Assembly: GCA_023383015.1 (NCBI GenBank)
Contig: JAHDXW010000025.1
Coordinates: 1 to 60,412, forward strand
Origin: Paracoccaceae bacterium
GTDB lineage: Bacteria > Pseudomonadota > Alphaproteobacteria > Rhodobacterales > Rhodobacteraceae
Direction: 5' to 3'
DNA length: 60,412 nucleotides
Under the pieces are notes generated by a model. The model was not told the origin of the DNA and searched no databases. It saw nothing but the letters and a program-made list of their open reading frames with translations. Both the position numbers and the translations under genes were made by a program. Shown here one piece after another: positions 51,554 through 60,412 of this stretch (position 1 is the stretch's first letter; each line of letters opens with the position of its first letter).

Positions 51554-52006
51554 TCAGCGGTGGTCCTTGCGGAACCGGTCGAGGCTGACGACCTCGGCGG
51601 CAGGCGCACCCGGCTCGGGGCCGTCGTCGTCGCCGTCCTCGCCGTCGTCGACCTCATGGGTCTCGAACCGCAACCCGAACTCGACCGAGGGATCGACGAA
51701 GGTGCGGATCGCATCGAAGGGGATGTAGAGCGGCTCGGGCTGGTTGCCGAAGTTCAGCGTCACCGCGAAGCCGTCGTCGTCGACCGCCAGCCCGGTGAAC
51801 CAGTGCTGCAGCACGATCGTCATGTCACCGGGATAGCGGTCATGCAGCCAGTCGGCCAGCTTCACTCCCGGGGCGTTGGTGTCGAAGGTGATGAAGAAGT
51901 GGTGGTTTCCCGGCAGCCCGCGCGCCCCGACATCCCCCAGAACCTTGCGCATCAGCCCGCGCATGGCCTGATGCATCAGGTTGCCGTAGTCGATCGAGCG
52001 CGCCAT
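51554..52006 (-). CDS. sspB: SspB ClpXP adaptor protein
   Basis: This 150-residue alphaproteobacterial SspB binds ssrA-tagged proteins and hands them to ClpXP. Core segments are IDYGNLMHQAMRGLMRKVLGDV, HHFFITFDTNAPGVKLADWL, MTIVLQHWFTGLAV and FAVTLNFGNQPEPLYIPFDAI. An acidic flexible linker (DDGEDGDDDGPEPG) leads to the short C-terminal ClpX-binding tail VVSLDRFRKD. ATG 52006 fits the family start. The ssrA gene lies under 1 kb away, an apt functional neighbour. Confidence 0.93.
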   Translation of the reverse strand: MARSIDYGNLMHQAMRGLMRKVLGDVGARGLPGNHHFFITFDTNAPGVKLADWLHDRYPGDMTIVLQHWFTGLAVDDDGFAVTLNFGNQPEPLYIPFDAIRTFVDPSVEFGLRFETHEVDDGEDGDDDGPEPGAPAAEVVSLDRFRKDHR

Positions 52007-52112
52007 CCGCTGACCTTGTGCCGGACCCTCGGCGGCCACCATAGGGGATTCGGAGGCGAAGGGAAGGGGCAGGGATCCGGGCACCGGGATTTTCGCCGCC
52101 GCCCCCTGCCGG

Positions 52113-52772
52113 TCACATCGCCGGCGCCAGCAGTTCGCGCAGGAGCTTGGCGCGCAGCGTGTCGGCGTAGTCGGCATGCCCCCGCGCCGTCAGCACGAAA
52201 CCGCCGCGGGTGATGGCGTGGCGGCGGTAGAACTCGGTCACCGGGCGGCCGAGGCCCATCTCCTCGATGGCGATGGCGTTGACCTCGACCGCCGCCGCCT
52301 CGGCGGCGGCGCGCGCGGCCACGGTCGCGCTGCCGGCGTTCTGGTCGCCGTCACCCGAGATGTCGATCACCCGCCGCCGGCAGTCCGGCACCGCCGCCAG
52401 CGCCGCCATCGCCGCCGCGACCGCATCGCCCGGCGCGGTGCCCGAGGAGTGGAACGCCCGCGGCATCGCCGCCACCGCTGCGGCCAGCGCGTCGACCGCG
52501 GCCGGCGCGGCCAGCCGCCGCCAGGGCACCGACAGTTGCTGCTGGCGCGGCCCCGACCACTGCAGCACGGCCACCGCCGCGGCCTCGCGCAGGAGGGCCT
52601 CGCGAACCGCGGCGTCGGCCAGCCCCGCCACCAGCCCCTCGACCTGCAGCCGGTATTCGCCCGAATCCACCGATCCCGACACGTCGATGGCCAGCAGCAG
52701 CGCGACCCCGCAGGCCCGCGCCGGGGCCGCCACAAGGGAGAGGACAAGCAGGGCCGGCACGATCAGCCGCAT
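52113..52772 (-). CDS. DUF1194 von Willebrand factor A-like secreted protein
   Basis: This 219-residue protein has a signal peptide (residues 1-20, ending ARA) and a VWA domain with the metal-site motif DVSGSVDSGEYRLQVEGL near residue 30, plus SGTAPGDAV near 110 and the strand RVIDISGDGDQN near 132. The DxSxS...T...D set needed for a MIDAS is present. DUF1194 proteins are typical of alphaproteobacteria, and their ligand is unknown. There is one Cys pair (CGV near 21 and DCRRR near 130). Confidence 0.88.
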   Translation of the reverse strand: MRLIVPALLVLSLVAAPARACGVALLLAIDVSGSVDSGEYRLQVEGLVAGLADAAVREALLREAAAVAVLQWSGPRQQQLSVPWRRLAAPAAVDALAAAVAAMPRAFHSSGTAPGDAVAAAMAALAAVPDCRRRVIDISGDGDQNAGSATVAARAAAEAAAVEVNAIAIEEMGLGRPVTEFYRRHAITRGGFVLTARGHADYADTLRAKLLRELLAPAM

Positions 52773-52851
52773 GGCGCATCACCCCGGCCCGGGAACGGGC
52801 CGAACATCCGGCCGCACCGCAACCCGACAGCCTTGCGGCGCCACGACCGGA

Positions 52852-53157
52852 GATGAAGTGCAGGCTTCTGTTGCCAGGTGCCTGCGAACCCCGCCAGACG
52901 CTGCTAAGCGCCTGGGCTTAGGTTTCGGTTACCCGAACCGCTTACGCGGCCAGGGCCACCGGAGCATGGTTGTCGTTGGCAACTATGCTTGTGCACCGAT
53001 AACGGTGGTAGCTCACCGGGCGAAAGCAACACCTTTAGACGTTCGTCGATCCTGTTTCGGCCCCATGTCCCGCAACGCCGGGAGGTCTGGTGGAGCCGCC
53101 GGGTACCGCCCCCGGGTCCGAGCCGCTTATTCCGTGCGCGTTTATCGCCATAGCCCC
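52852..53157 (-). ncRNA. ssrA: Two-piece (circularly permuted) tmRNA
   Basis: On the minus strand the acceptor piece comes first and ends ...CCCGGCGGCTCCACCA at 53088. A spacer of about 23 bases (53065-53087) follows, to be removed. The coding piece begins GGGGCCGAAACAGGATCGACG at 53064. Its first seven bases pair with CGGCTCC of the acceptor piece. The tag frame at 52942-52980 reads ANDNHAPVALAA then TAA, starting at resume codon GCC. A pseudoknot-like GCGGTTCGGGTAACCGAAACC follows. Both outer ends are approximate. The gene accounts for about half of the 597-base gap between the DUF1194 and LCCL genes; 53158-53369 shows nothing else. Confidence 0.92.
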
Positions 53158-53369
53158 TTGCGAGGCACTACCAAGGTAAGCCACGGGGCGCCCGCATTCA
53201 AGCACCATCGCGGGGCCGGGGCGCGGAGTTCGCGCATCGTCCCGCAGCCGGGACGGCACCGCGGCAGGACTGCGTGCCCGTCCCGCAGCCGCACCGGCGC
53301 GCCGGCTTGATGCGCGACGCAGGCGGTGCGATGCTGCACGTCGGCAGGGCCGGTCCGGGGAGGCGGGTC

Positions 53370-54050
53370 ATGACGGCGGCAACGGGTGGCTGGTGGCGTG
53401 CGGCGGCGCTTGCGGGGGTGGCGGCGGGCCTCTGGGCGGTCCCGGCCGCGGCGCAGATCGGGGTGCCTGTGATCGGCGTCTGCGCCGGCTTCCCGCCGGG
53501 GGCCGAGCGGCACAGCTGCCGCTGCGAGGCCGCGACGACCCGGCTGACCGTCTGGGGCAGCGGCCCCTACACGGCCGACAGTGACATCTGCACCGCCGCC
53601 CGCCATGCCGGGGTGATCGGCGTTGCCGGCGGCGTCGTCGTGCTGTTCGCCGGGCCCCAGACCGACCGCTTCGAGGGCAGCGCGGCGAACGGCATCGAGA
53701 CCTGGCCCTGGACCGCGCTCTCGCCCAGCTTCGTCTTCGTCGCCGGGCAGGATGCGCCGCCGATGCCGGTCTGCGGCAGCCTGCCCGAGGGCACCGACCG
53801 GCTCGACTGCATCTGCCCCGAGCCGCCCGCGCAGCCGGGCTTCGTGTGGGGCAGCGGCCCCTACACGTCCGACAGCGACATCTGCGCGGCCGCCCGCCAT
53901 GCCGGCGTGATCGGGGCCGGGCGCGGCCCGGTTCGGGTGCTGCGCGTGCAGGGCCTGCCGGCCTATGCCGGCTCGACGCGCAACGGGGTGTCGAGCGGCG
54001 AGTATCCCGCCTGGCCCTCCAGCTTCACCTTCGACCACAACCTGCGCTGA
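53370..54050 (+). CDS. Secreted protein with two LCCL domains
   Basis: This 226-residue protein has a signal peptide (residues 1-29, WAVPAAAQ) and two LCCL-type repeats, about residues 38-125 and 130-225. Each has a CxC pair (HSCRCEA and LDCICPE) and the hallmark VWGSGPYTADSDICTAARHAGVIG or its near copy, VWGSGPYTSDSDICAAARHAGVIG. Cys spacing supports two disulfides per domain. LCCL domains are best known from animal extracellular proteins such as cochlin, and bacterial versions are of unknown function. ATG 53370 has GGAGG seven bases upstream. Confidence 0.85.
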   Translation: MTAATGGWWRAAALAGVAAGLWAVPAAAQIGVPVIGVCAGFPPGAERHSCRCEAATTRLTVWGSGPYTADSDICTAARHAGVIGVAGGVVVLFAGPQTDRFEGSAANGIETWPWTALSPSFVFVAGQDAPPMPVCGSLPEGTDRLDCICPEPPAQPGFVWGSGPYTSDSDICAAARHAGVIGAGRGPVRVLRVQGLPAYAGSTRNGVSSGEYPAWPSSFTFDHNLR

Positions 54051-54099
54051 GCCGGCCCGGCTTGACGGCCCGCCGCCGGCGGTCTAGCCCGCGGCCGAT

Positions 54100-55938
54100 A
54101 TGGCCCCGCCCGCGCTTCTCCAGCTCTCCGGCGTCACCCTCGGCTTCGGGGGCGCGCCCGTCCTCGACGGCGTCGATCTGGTGATCGCCGCGGGCGAGCG
54201 GCTGGCCCTGGTCGGGCGCAACGGCTCGGGCAAGTCGACGCTGCTCAGGCTGATCGCCGGGCAGGTGGAGCCCGACGCCGGCAGCCGCAGCGCCGCGCCG
54301 GGGCTGTCGGTCGCCTGGATGGAGCAGGATCCCGACCTGGCGGCCCATCGCACCCTCGGCGATTTCGCCGCCGCGGGGCTGGCCGAGACCGAGCGCTGGC
54401 GGGTGGCGATGGCTGCCGAGGGGCTCGGCTTCCACCCCCAGACCCCGGTCGAGGCGGCCTCGGGGGGCGAGCGGCGGCGCGCCGCGCTGGCCCGCGCGCT
54501 GGCCACCGACCCCGACCTGCTGCTTCTGGACGAGCCCACCAACCACCTCGACATCGCCGCCATCCGCTGGCTGGAGGCGCGGCTGGCCGACAGCCGGGCC
54601 GCCGTGGTGCTGATCAGCCACGACCGTGCCTTCCTGCACGCCATCGCCCGCGCCACGCTCTGGCTCGACCGCGGCGTGCTGCGCCGGCGCGAGGGCGGCT
54701 TCGAGGGGTTCGAGGCCTGGCGCGAGGAGACATGGGCGGCCGAGGACGTCGCCCGCCACAAGCTTGACCGCCGGATCCGCGCCGAGGCCCGCTGGGCGGT
54801 GGAAGGGATCAGCGCCCGCCGCCGCCGCAACCAGGGCCGGCTGCGGGCGTTGGCGGCGCTGCGCGGCGAGCGCGCCGCGATGCTGAGGCGCAGCGGCACG
54901 GCGGCGCTCGCCCTCGAATCCGGCCCGGTCTCGGGCCGGCTGGTGATCGAGGCCGACCGCGTCTCCAAGCGCTTCGGCGACCGCGTCATCCTTCGCGACC
55001 TCAGCCTGCGGGTGCTGCGCGGCGACCGAGTGGCGATTCTCGGCCCCAACGGGGCGGGCAAGACGACCCTGCTGCGCCTGCTGACCGGCCAGATCGCGCC
55101 GGACGCGGGCAGCCTGCGCCACGGCACCGGGCTGAGCCTCGCGGTGCTCGACCAGAACCGCGCCGCCCTCGACCCCGAGGCGACGCTGTGGGAGGTGCTG
55201 ACCGGCGATCCGGCCGCCCGCGTCGCCGGGTCCAGCGACCATGTGATGGTGCGCGGCACCCCGCGCCATGTCGTGGGCTACCTCAAGGACTTCCTGTTCG
55301 ACGAGGTGCAGGCGCGCGGGCCGGTCAAGGCGCTGTCGGGGGGCGAGAAGGCGCGCCTCCTCCTCGCACGCATCATGGCGCGCGAATCGAACCTGCTCGT
55401 TCTCGACGAGCCCACCAACGACCTCGACATCGAGACGCTCGACCTGCTCGAGGAGGTTCTGGCCGACTACCCCGGCACGGTCCTCATCGTCAGCCACGAC
55501 CGCGACTTCATCGACCGGGTGGCAACCCTGTCGGTGGTGCTGCCGGGCGACGGGAGGGCCGTTGTCCATGCCGGCGGCTGGCGTGAGGCGGCGGCAAGCC
55601 TGCCCGGGCCGGCGCCGGTTCCGGCGGCGGAAAATCCTTCGCGCACGGCACGTTCTGCCGCCCGGCCGCGATCCGATGCGAGGCCCCGCGCGCACGCCCT
55701 GACATTTTCCGAGCGCCGGCGGCTCGACCAGCTTCCCGGGCGTATCGCCGACCTCGAGTCAAACCTCAGGAAGTTGTCGGAAGCGCTTGCCGATCCGTCT
55801 CTTTTCGCCACCGACCAGGGACGGTTCGGGCGCCTGACCGCGGCCGCCGCGCAGGCCCAGGCCGACCTTTCCGCGGCCGAGGAGGAGTGGCTCGACCTCG
55901 CTGCCCGGGCCGAGGCGGAGGACGCCGGCGGGGACTGA
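54100..55938 (+). CDS. uup: ABC-F family ATPase (Uup type)
   Basis: This 612-residue protein has two ABC domains and no membrane segment. Domain 1 has Walker A GRNGSGKSTLL near residue 39, signature ASGGERRRAALARAL near 124, and LLLLDEPTNHLD. Domain 2 has GPNGAGKTTLL near 320, LSGGEKARLLLARIM near 412, and LVLDEPTNDLD. Between them lies the ABC-F linker with a basic helix (RIRAEARWAVEGISARRRRNQ). A Pro/Ala/Arg-rich hinge and a C-terminal coiled coil (SERRRLDQLPGRIADLE) mark the Uup subgroup, which acts on ribosomes and branched DNA. It converges tightly with the next gene (5 bases). Confidence 0.93.
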   Translation: MAPPALLQLSGVTLGFGGAPVLDGVDLVIAAGERLALVGRNGSGKSTLLRLIAGQVEPDAGSRSAAPGLSVAWMEQDPDLAAHRTLGDFAAAGLAETERWRVAMAAEGLGFHPQTPVEAASGGERRRAALARALATDPDLLLLDEPTNHLDIAAIRWLEARLADSRAAVVLISHDRAFLHAIARATLWLDRGVLRRREGGFEGFEAWREETWAAEDVARHKLDRRIRAEARWAVEGISARRRRNQGRLRALAALRGERAAMLRRSGTAALALESGPVSGRLVIEADRVSKRFGDRVILRDLSLRVLRGDRVAILGPNGAGKTTLLRLLTGQIAPDAGSLRHGTGLSLAVLDQNRAALDPEATLWEVLTGDPAARVAGSSDHVMVRGTPRHVVGYLKDFLFDEVQARGPVKALSGGEKARLLLARIMARESNLLVLDEPTNDLDIETLDLLEEVLADYPGTVLIVSHDRDFIDRVATLSVVLPGDGRAVVHAGGWREAAASLPGPAPVPAAENPSRTARSAARPRSDARPRAHALTFSERRRLDQLPGRIADLESNLRKLSEALADPSLFATDQGRFGRLTAAAAQAQADLSAAEEEWLDLAARAEAEDAGGD

Positions 55939-55943
55939 GGGCC

Positions 55944-57338
55944 TCAGCCAGTCCGGCCGAGCAGCCCGGCCACCACCGCGGCCACCGTCATGACGTCGTC
56001 GCGGGTGCAGTCGAACTGCCCGACCGAGACGCGGATGACCGCCCGGCCGCGGTGGCGCGTCGGCGTCAGGTAGACGCGCCCGTCGTCGTTGATGCGGGCG
56101 AGAAGCGCCTCGGTTGGCCCGTCGCCGGCGGCAAGCGCGAAGGTGAACAGCCCCAGCACGGGCGGTGTCACGATCTCCACCCCGGGCAGGCGCGCCAGTT
56201 CGGCCGCCAGCCCGGCCGCCCAGGCGACATGGTTTCGGATGCGCGCGCGCAACCCCTCGAGCCCGTAGGCGCGCAGGACGAACCACAGCTTCAGCGCCCG
56301 GAAGCGGCGGCCGAGCGGAATCGTCCAGTCGTTGTAGTCGGTCACCGCCGACACGCCGGCGGTTGCCAGATAGGCGGGCTTCAGCCCCAGCGCCCGGATC
56401 TGCGGCGCGGGGTCGGCGATGAACTGGACCGTGCAGTCGAACTGCGCCCCGAGCCACTTGTGGGGGTTGACGACGACCGAATCCGCGCCCTCCACCCCCG
56501 CCCACAAGGCACGGAACTCCGGGCAGATCATCGCCGAGCCGGCCCAGGCGGCATCGACATGCGCCGGCAGACCGGCGGCGCGGGCCACCGCCACGCACTC
56601 GCCGATGCGGTCGAAGGCGCCGACCGAGGTGCCGCCGGCGCACAGGATCACCCCTGCCGGCTGCAGGCCCGCCGCCCGGTCGGCCGCGATCGCCGCGGCC
56701 AGCGCGCCCGCGTCCATCGCCAGGTCTGCGTCGGTCGGCACGCGGACAAGGTTGGCCTGGCCGATGCCCGCGACGCGGGCCGCCTTGTCGACCGAGGAAT
56801 GGGTCTCGGCGGTGGCGTAGAGGCGCAGCCGCGGCCCCCCCGCCAGCCCCTCGGCGTTGCCGGCATGGCCGAGCGCGCGCTCGCGCATCGTCACCACCGC
56901 GGCGAGCGTTGCGGTGGTGGCGCTGTCGTGGATGGTGCCGGCGAAATGGTCCGGCAGGCCCAGCGCGTCGCGCAGCCAGCCGACCGTGACCGTCTCCATC
57001 TCGCTGGCGGCGGGCGAGGTCTGCCACAGCATGCACTGCGCGGCCATGGCATTGGCCAGCTGCTCGGCCAGCATCGATGCGGGTGCGGCATTGGCCGGGA
57101 AATAGGCGAAGAAGCGCGGATGCTGCCAGTGCGTCATCGCTCCCGGCACCAGCCGCTCGAAATCGGCCCAGATCGCCGCCATCGGCTCGGGCGCCTCGGG
57201 CGCCGCCGCCGGCAGCGCGCCGGCCACGGTCCCGGGCACCAACGGTGCACGCACCGGCCGGTCCCGAAGCCCGGCGTGGTAGGCATGCGCCCAGTCGGCC
57301 GCCCGCTTCGACCAGTCGCGCAGCGCGTCGTGGTCCAT
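55944..57338 (-). CDS. PLP-dependent group II amino-acid decarboxylase family protein
   Basis: This 464-residue enzyme is of the aromatic-L-amino-acid decarboxylase type. The PLP Lys is in VVVNPHKWLGAQFDC near residue 303, the PLP-phosphate region in GTIHDSATTATLAA near 140, stacking His in ATAETHSSVDKAARVAG near 185, and the ring-N Asp in PAHVDAAWAGSAM near 265. The N-terminal HPRFFAYFPANAAPAS segment is typical. Likely substrates are tyrosine, DOPA, tryptophan or phenylalanine, but active-site residues do not settle this. It lies 26 bases after gltA on the same strand. Confidence 0.88.
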   Translation of the reverse strand: MDHDALRDWSKRAADWAHAYHAGLRDRPVRAPLVPGTVAGALPAAAPEAPEPMAAIWADFERLVPGAMTHWQHPRFFAYFPANAAPASMLAEQLANAMAAQCMLWQTSPAASEMETVTVGWLRDALGLPDHFAGTIHDSATTATLAAVVTMRERALGHAGNAEGLAGGPRLRLYATAETHSSVDKAARVAGIGQANLVRVPTDADLAMDAGALAAAIAADRAAGLQPAGVILCAGGTSVGAFDRIGECVAVARAAGLPAHVDAAWAGSAMICPEFRALWAGVEGADSVVVNPHKWLGAQFDCTVQFIADPAPQIRALGLKPAYLATAGVSAVTDYNDWTIPLGRRFRALKLWFVLRAYGLEGLRARIRNHVAWAAGLAAELARLPGVEIVTPPVLGLFTFALAAGDGPTEALLARINDDGRVYLTPTRHRGRAVIRVSVGQFDCTRDDVMTVAAVVAGLLGRTG

Positions 57339-57364
57339 TCCCGCCCCGCCGGCCCGCGCGCCGA

Positions 57365-58663
<1,299 letters not shown>

Positions 58664-58726
58664 CTGCGTCCCTCCTCGCGGCCCCGCCCGGGGGCCCGGT
58701 TCCCGTGCCGGACGCGGGCCTGCCGC

Positions 58727-60133
58727 TCAGGCCGCCGCATCCGCGATCCGCGCCAGGCTCTCGGCCTGGCCGAGCACCAGCATCATGTCGAACACGCTCG
58801 GGCTGGTCGTGCGCCCGGCGAGCGCGGCGCGCAGGGCCGGCGCAAGCTTTCCGAGGCCGAGGCCGCGCGCCCCCGCCACGGCGCCCACGGCCGCCTCGAG
58901 CGCCTCCCGCGTCCAGCTAGCATTTCGCAGATGCGGCGTCAATTCGGTCAGTATACCACGGGATACATCATCCAGCGCCGCCGCTGCCGCAGGTTCGGGA
59001 CGGATAGGCCTTTCTGCAAGCGCGAAAGCCGCCGCCTCGAGCACCTGCCCGAGCGTCCGCGCCCGCAGCCGTGCCAGCGGCAGCGCCCGGGACAGAAGGT
59101 CGCGCCGCGGCCCCCTGACCGGCGGCTGCCCGGTCGCCTGCAGGAAGCCGTCAAGCTCGGCCATCAGCGCATCGTCCCCGGCCATGGCGATGTGGCGGCC
59201 GCAGACGTGCTCGAGCTTCCTCAGGTCCAGCCGCGCCGGCGCCCGGCCGATTCCCGCGAGATCGAACCACGCCTGCGCCTCGGCGTCCGTGAAGACCTCG
59301 GCGTCGCCGTGGCTCCAGCCGAGGCGGGCGAGGTAGTTGCGCATCCCCGCCGCGGGATAGCCCATGCGCCGGTATTCCTCGAGCCCGACCGCCCCGTGGC
59401 GCTTCGACAGCTTCTGCCCGTCGGGGCCGTGGATCAGCGGGATATGGGCGAAGACCGGCACCGCCCAGCCCATCGCGATGTAGACCTGCGCCTGGCGGGC
59501 GGCGTTGGTCAGATGGTCGTCGCCGCGGATGATGTGGGTGACGCCCATGTCGTGGTCGTCGACCACCACCGCATGCATGTAGGTCGGCGTGCCGTCCGAG
59601 CGCAGCAGCACCATGTCGTCAAGCTGGTCGTTCTGCCAGCGCACCGTGCCCTGCACCGCGTCCGCGATGGCCGTCTCCCCCTCTCGCGGCGCCTTCAGGC
59701 GGATCGCGAAGGGGCGGTCGGGCCAGTCGGCGGGGCCGGCGTCGCGCCAGGGCGAGCGGAAGAGGGTCGAGCGGCCCTCGGCGCGGGCGGCAGCGCGCTG
59801 CGCCTCGATCTCGCCCTGGGTGGCAAAGCAGCGGTAGGCGGCGCCGCGCTCCAGCATCGTGCGCGCGACCTCGGCATGGCGGGGGGCGCGGGCGAACTGG
59901 CTCACCGGCTTTTCGTCCCAGTCGAGGCCAAGCCAGGCGAGGCCGGTCAGGATCGCCGCCGTCGCCTCGGGGGTCGAGCGGGCGCGGTCGGTGTCCTCGA
60001 TGCGCAGAAGGAAGCGGCCGCCGCGGCCGCGGGCGTAAAGCCAGTTGAAAAGCGCCGTCCGGGCGCCGCCGATATGCAGATAGCCGGTCGGCGAGGGGGC
60101 GAAGCGGGTGACGACCCGGCCGGTGTCGGACAT
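58727..60133 (-). CDS. gltX: Glutamate--tRNA ligase
   Basis: This 468-residue class I synthetase has the HIGH-type motif [20 protein letters not shown] near residue 10, [12 protein letters not shown] near 41, the KMSKS-type motif [16 protein letters not shown] near 243, and [24 protein letters not shown]-terminal anticodon-binding domain completes it. The zinc Cys motif of some GluRS is absent. Many alphaproteobacteria carry two gltX paralogues, one charging tRNA-Gln as well, and I cannot tell which this is. ATG 60133 gives [23 protein letters not shown] lies upstream. Confidence 0.95.
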   Translation of the reverse strand: MSDTGRVVTRFAPSPTGYLHIGGARTALFNWLYARGRGGRFLLRIEDTDRARSTPEATAAILTGLAWLGLDWDEKPVSQFARAPRHAEVARTMLERGAAYRCFATQGEIEAQRAAARAEGRSTLFRSPWRDAGPADWPDRPFAIRLKAPREGETAIADAVQGTVRWQNDQLDDMVLLRSDGTPTYMHAVVVDDHDMGVTHIIRGDDHLTNAARQAQVYIAMGWAVPVFAHIPLIHGPDGQKLSKRHGAVGLEEYRRMGYPAAGMRNYLARLGWSHGDAEVFTDAEAQAWFDLAGIGRAPARLDLRKLEHVCGRHIAMAGDDALMAELDGFLQATGQPPVRGPRRDLLSRALPLARLRARTLGQVLEAAAFALAERPIRPEPAAAAALDDVSRGILTELTPHLRNASWTREALEAAVGAVAGARGLGLGKLAPALRAALAGRTTSPSVFDMMLVLGQAESLARIADAAA

Positions 60134-60212
60134 GCGGGTTAACCTTTCGGCAACCATGGATTGGCTAGCCTCGCCCTTATGCCGCCCGGGGGCGGCGGGC
60201 AAGGGCAGGGCG

Positions 60213-60412
60213 GTGGACGGGGCGGCGGCAGGGGCGGTACCGGCAGCAGCGGCGGCCGTTGCGGGCGCGGCCGGGGGCGGGCGCGCAGGGCCCGCACGGC
60301 GCGCCGCCGCGGCCGTGGCCGGCGCGCTGGCGGCGGCGCGCGGCCGGCTCGGTCCCTGCGTGCCGGTGTTCCTCGGCACCGGCGTCGGGCTCTACTTCCT
60401 GCTCCCGGCCGA
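60213..60412 (+). CDS. ComEC/Rec2-like DNA uptake membrane protein, N-terminal fragment cut by the window end
   Basis: The frame starting at GTG 60213 gives an Ala/Gly-rich cytoplasmic head, then [25 protein letters not shown] at the window end. The first helix of alphaproteobacterial ComEC proteins has this form (a short basic segment, then a P-V-x-LGxGxGLYF-type helix). Divergence from gltX at this spacing is also usual for comEC in Rhodobacterales. Only 66 codons are visible, so the call rests on one segment plus context. A Gly-rich frame from ATG 60179 is less credible. Confidence 0.6.
   Translation, partial: MDGAAAGAVPAAAAAVAGAAGGGRAGPARRAAAAVAGALAAARGRLGPCVPVFLGTGVGLYFLLPA

Noticed and set aside
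60179-60412. Plus-strand frame from ATG 60179
   Set aside because: It gives a Gly/Arg-only peptide; the GTG 60213 frame yields a plausible ComEC-like first helix.

Overview
This 60.4 kb window is very GC-rich and most consistent with a chromosomal segment of an alphaproteobacterium of the order Rhodobacterales (Rhodobacteraceae/Paracoccaceae type). The evidence is a circularly permuted two-piece tmRNA gene with tag ANDNHAPVALAA, a GapR (DUF2312) protein, an SspB / fumC / DUF4169 / ribbon-helix-helix block, murA followed by DUF2948, DUF1194 and DUF5765 proteins, and a gltA-gltX-(divergent)comEC neighbourhood. The first 115 bases contain only G and C in long homopolymers and look like an assembly or contig-end artefact. 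They cut off the N-terminus of the first gene.

Layout: 0.1-7.1 kb holds a truncated bifunctional beta-oxidation enzyme, gapR, a host-attachment-type protein, a Tat-exported cyclase and oligopeptidase F. From 14.0 down to 7.3 kb runs a six-gene minus-strand operon in which every junction is a 4-base ATGA/GTGA overlap. It encodes a Mn/Zn/Fe-type ABC importer (binding protein, ATPase, two permeases with winged-helix-like tails), then a ligase-associated exonuclease (frameshifted here), then an ATP-dependent DNA ligase whose catalytic lysine and other nucleotidyl-transfer residues are replaced. A Fur-family-like palindrome lies just upstream. A BLUF photoreceptor gene follows.

14.8-29.9 kb is a long plus-strand catabolic cluster behind an IclR regulator and two palindromic operators. 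It holds a Zn alcohol dehydrogenase, a molybdenum hydroxylase (FAD subunit, 2Fe-2S/Moco fusion, separate C-terminal Moco chain), a xylose-isomerase-like TIM barrel, a TctCBA tripartite carboxylate importer, an IolD-like ThDP enzyme, an aldehyde dehydrogenase and an IlvD/Edd sugar-acid dehydratase. Together they suggest uptake and oxidation of a sugar acid or polyol-derived acid whose identity cannot be read from the sequence. 29.8-36.0 kb looks like a quinate/shikimate utilisation locus: shikimate/quinate dehydrogenase plus a TRAP transporter, divergent from type II dehydroquinase plus a Gfo/Idh oxidoreductase.

36.0-49.5 kb carries a DapA-family lyase, tRNA-Thr(GGT) with a tRNA-like relic, murA and neighbours, then a partial type II secretion set (gspC-D-E-F only). 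Beyond a lipoprotein gene is a tandem array of five paralogous secreted proteins that match no family I recognise. This array next to the secretion genes is the best candidate for an undescribed system. 49.5-60.4 kb is mostly housekeeping: RHH/DUF4169/fumC, sspB, a DUF1194 protein, ssrA, a double-LCCL secreted protein, uup-type ABC-F, a PLP decarboxylase, gltA, gltX and the start of a divergent comEC-like gene.
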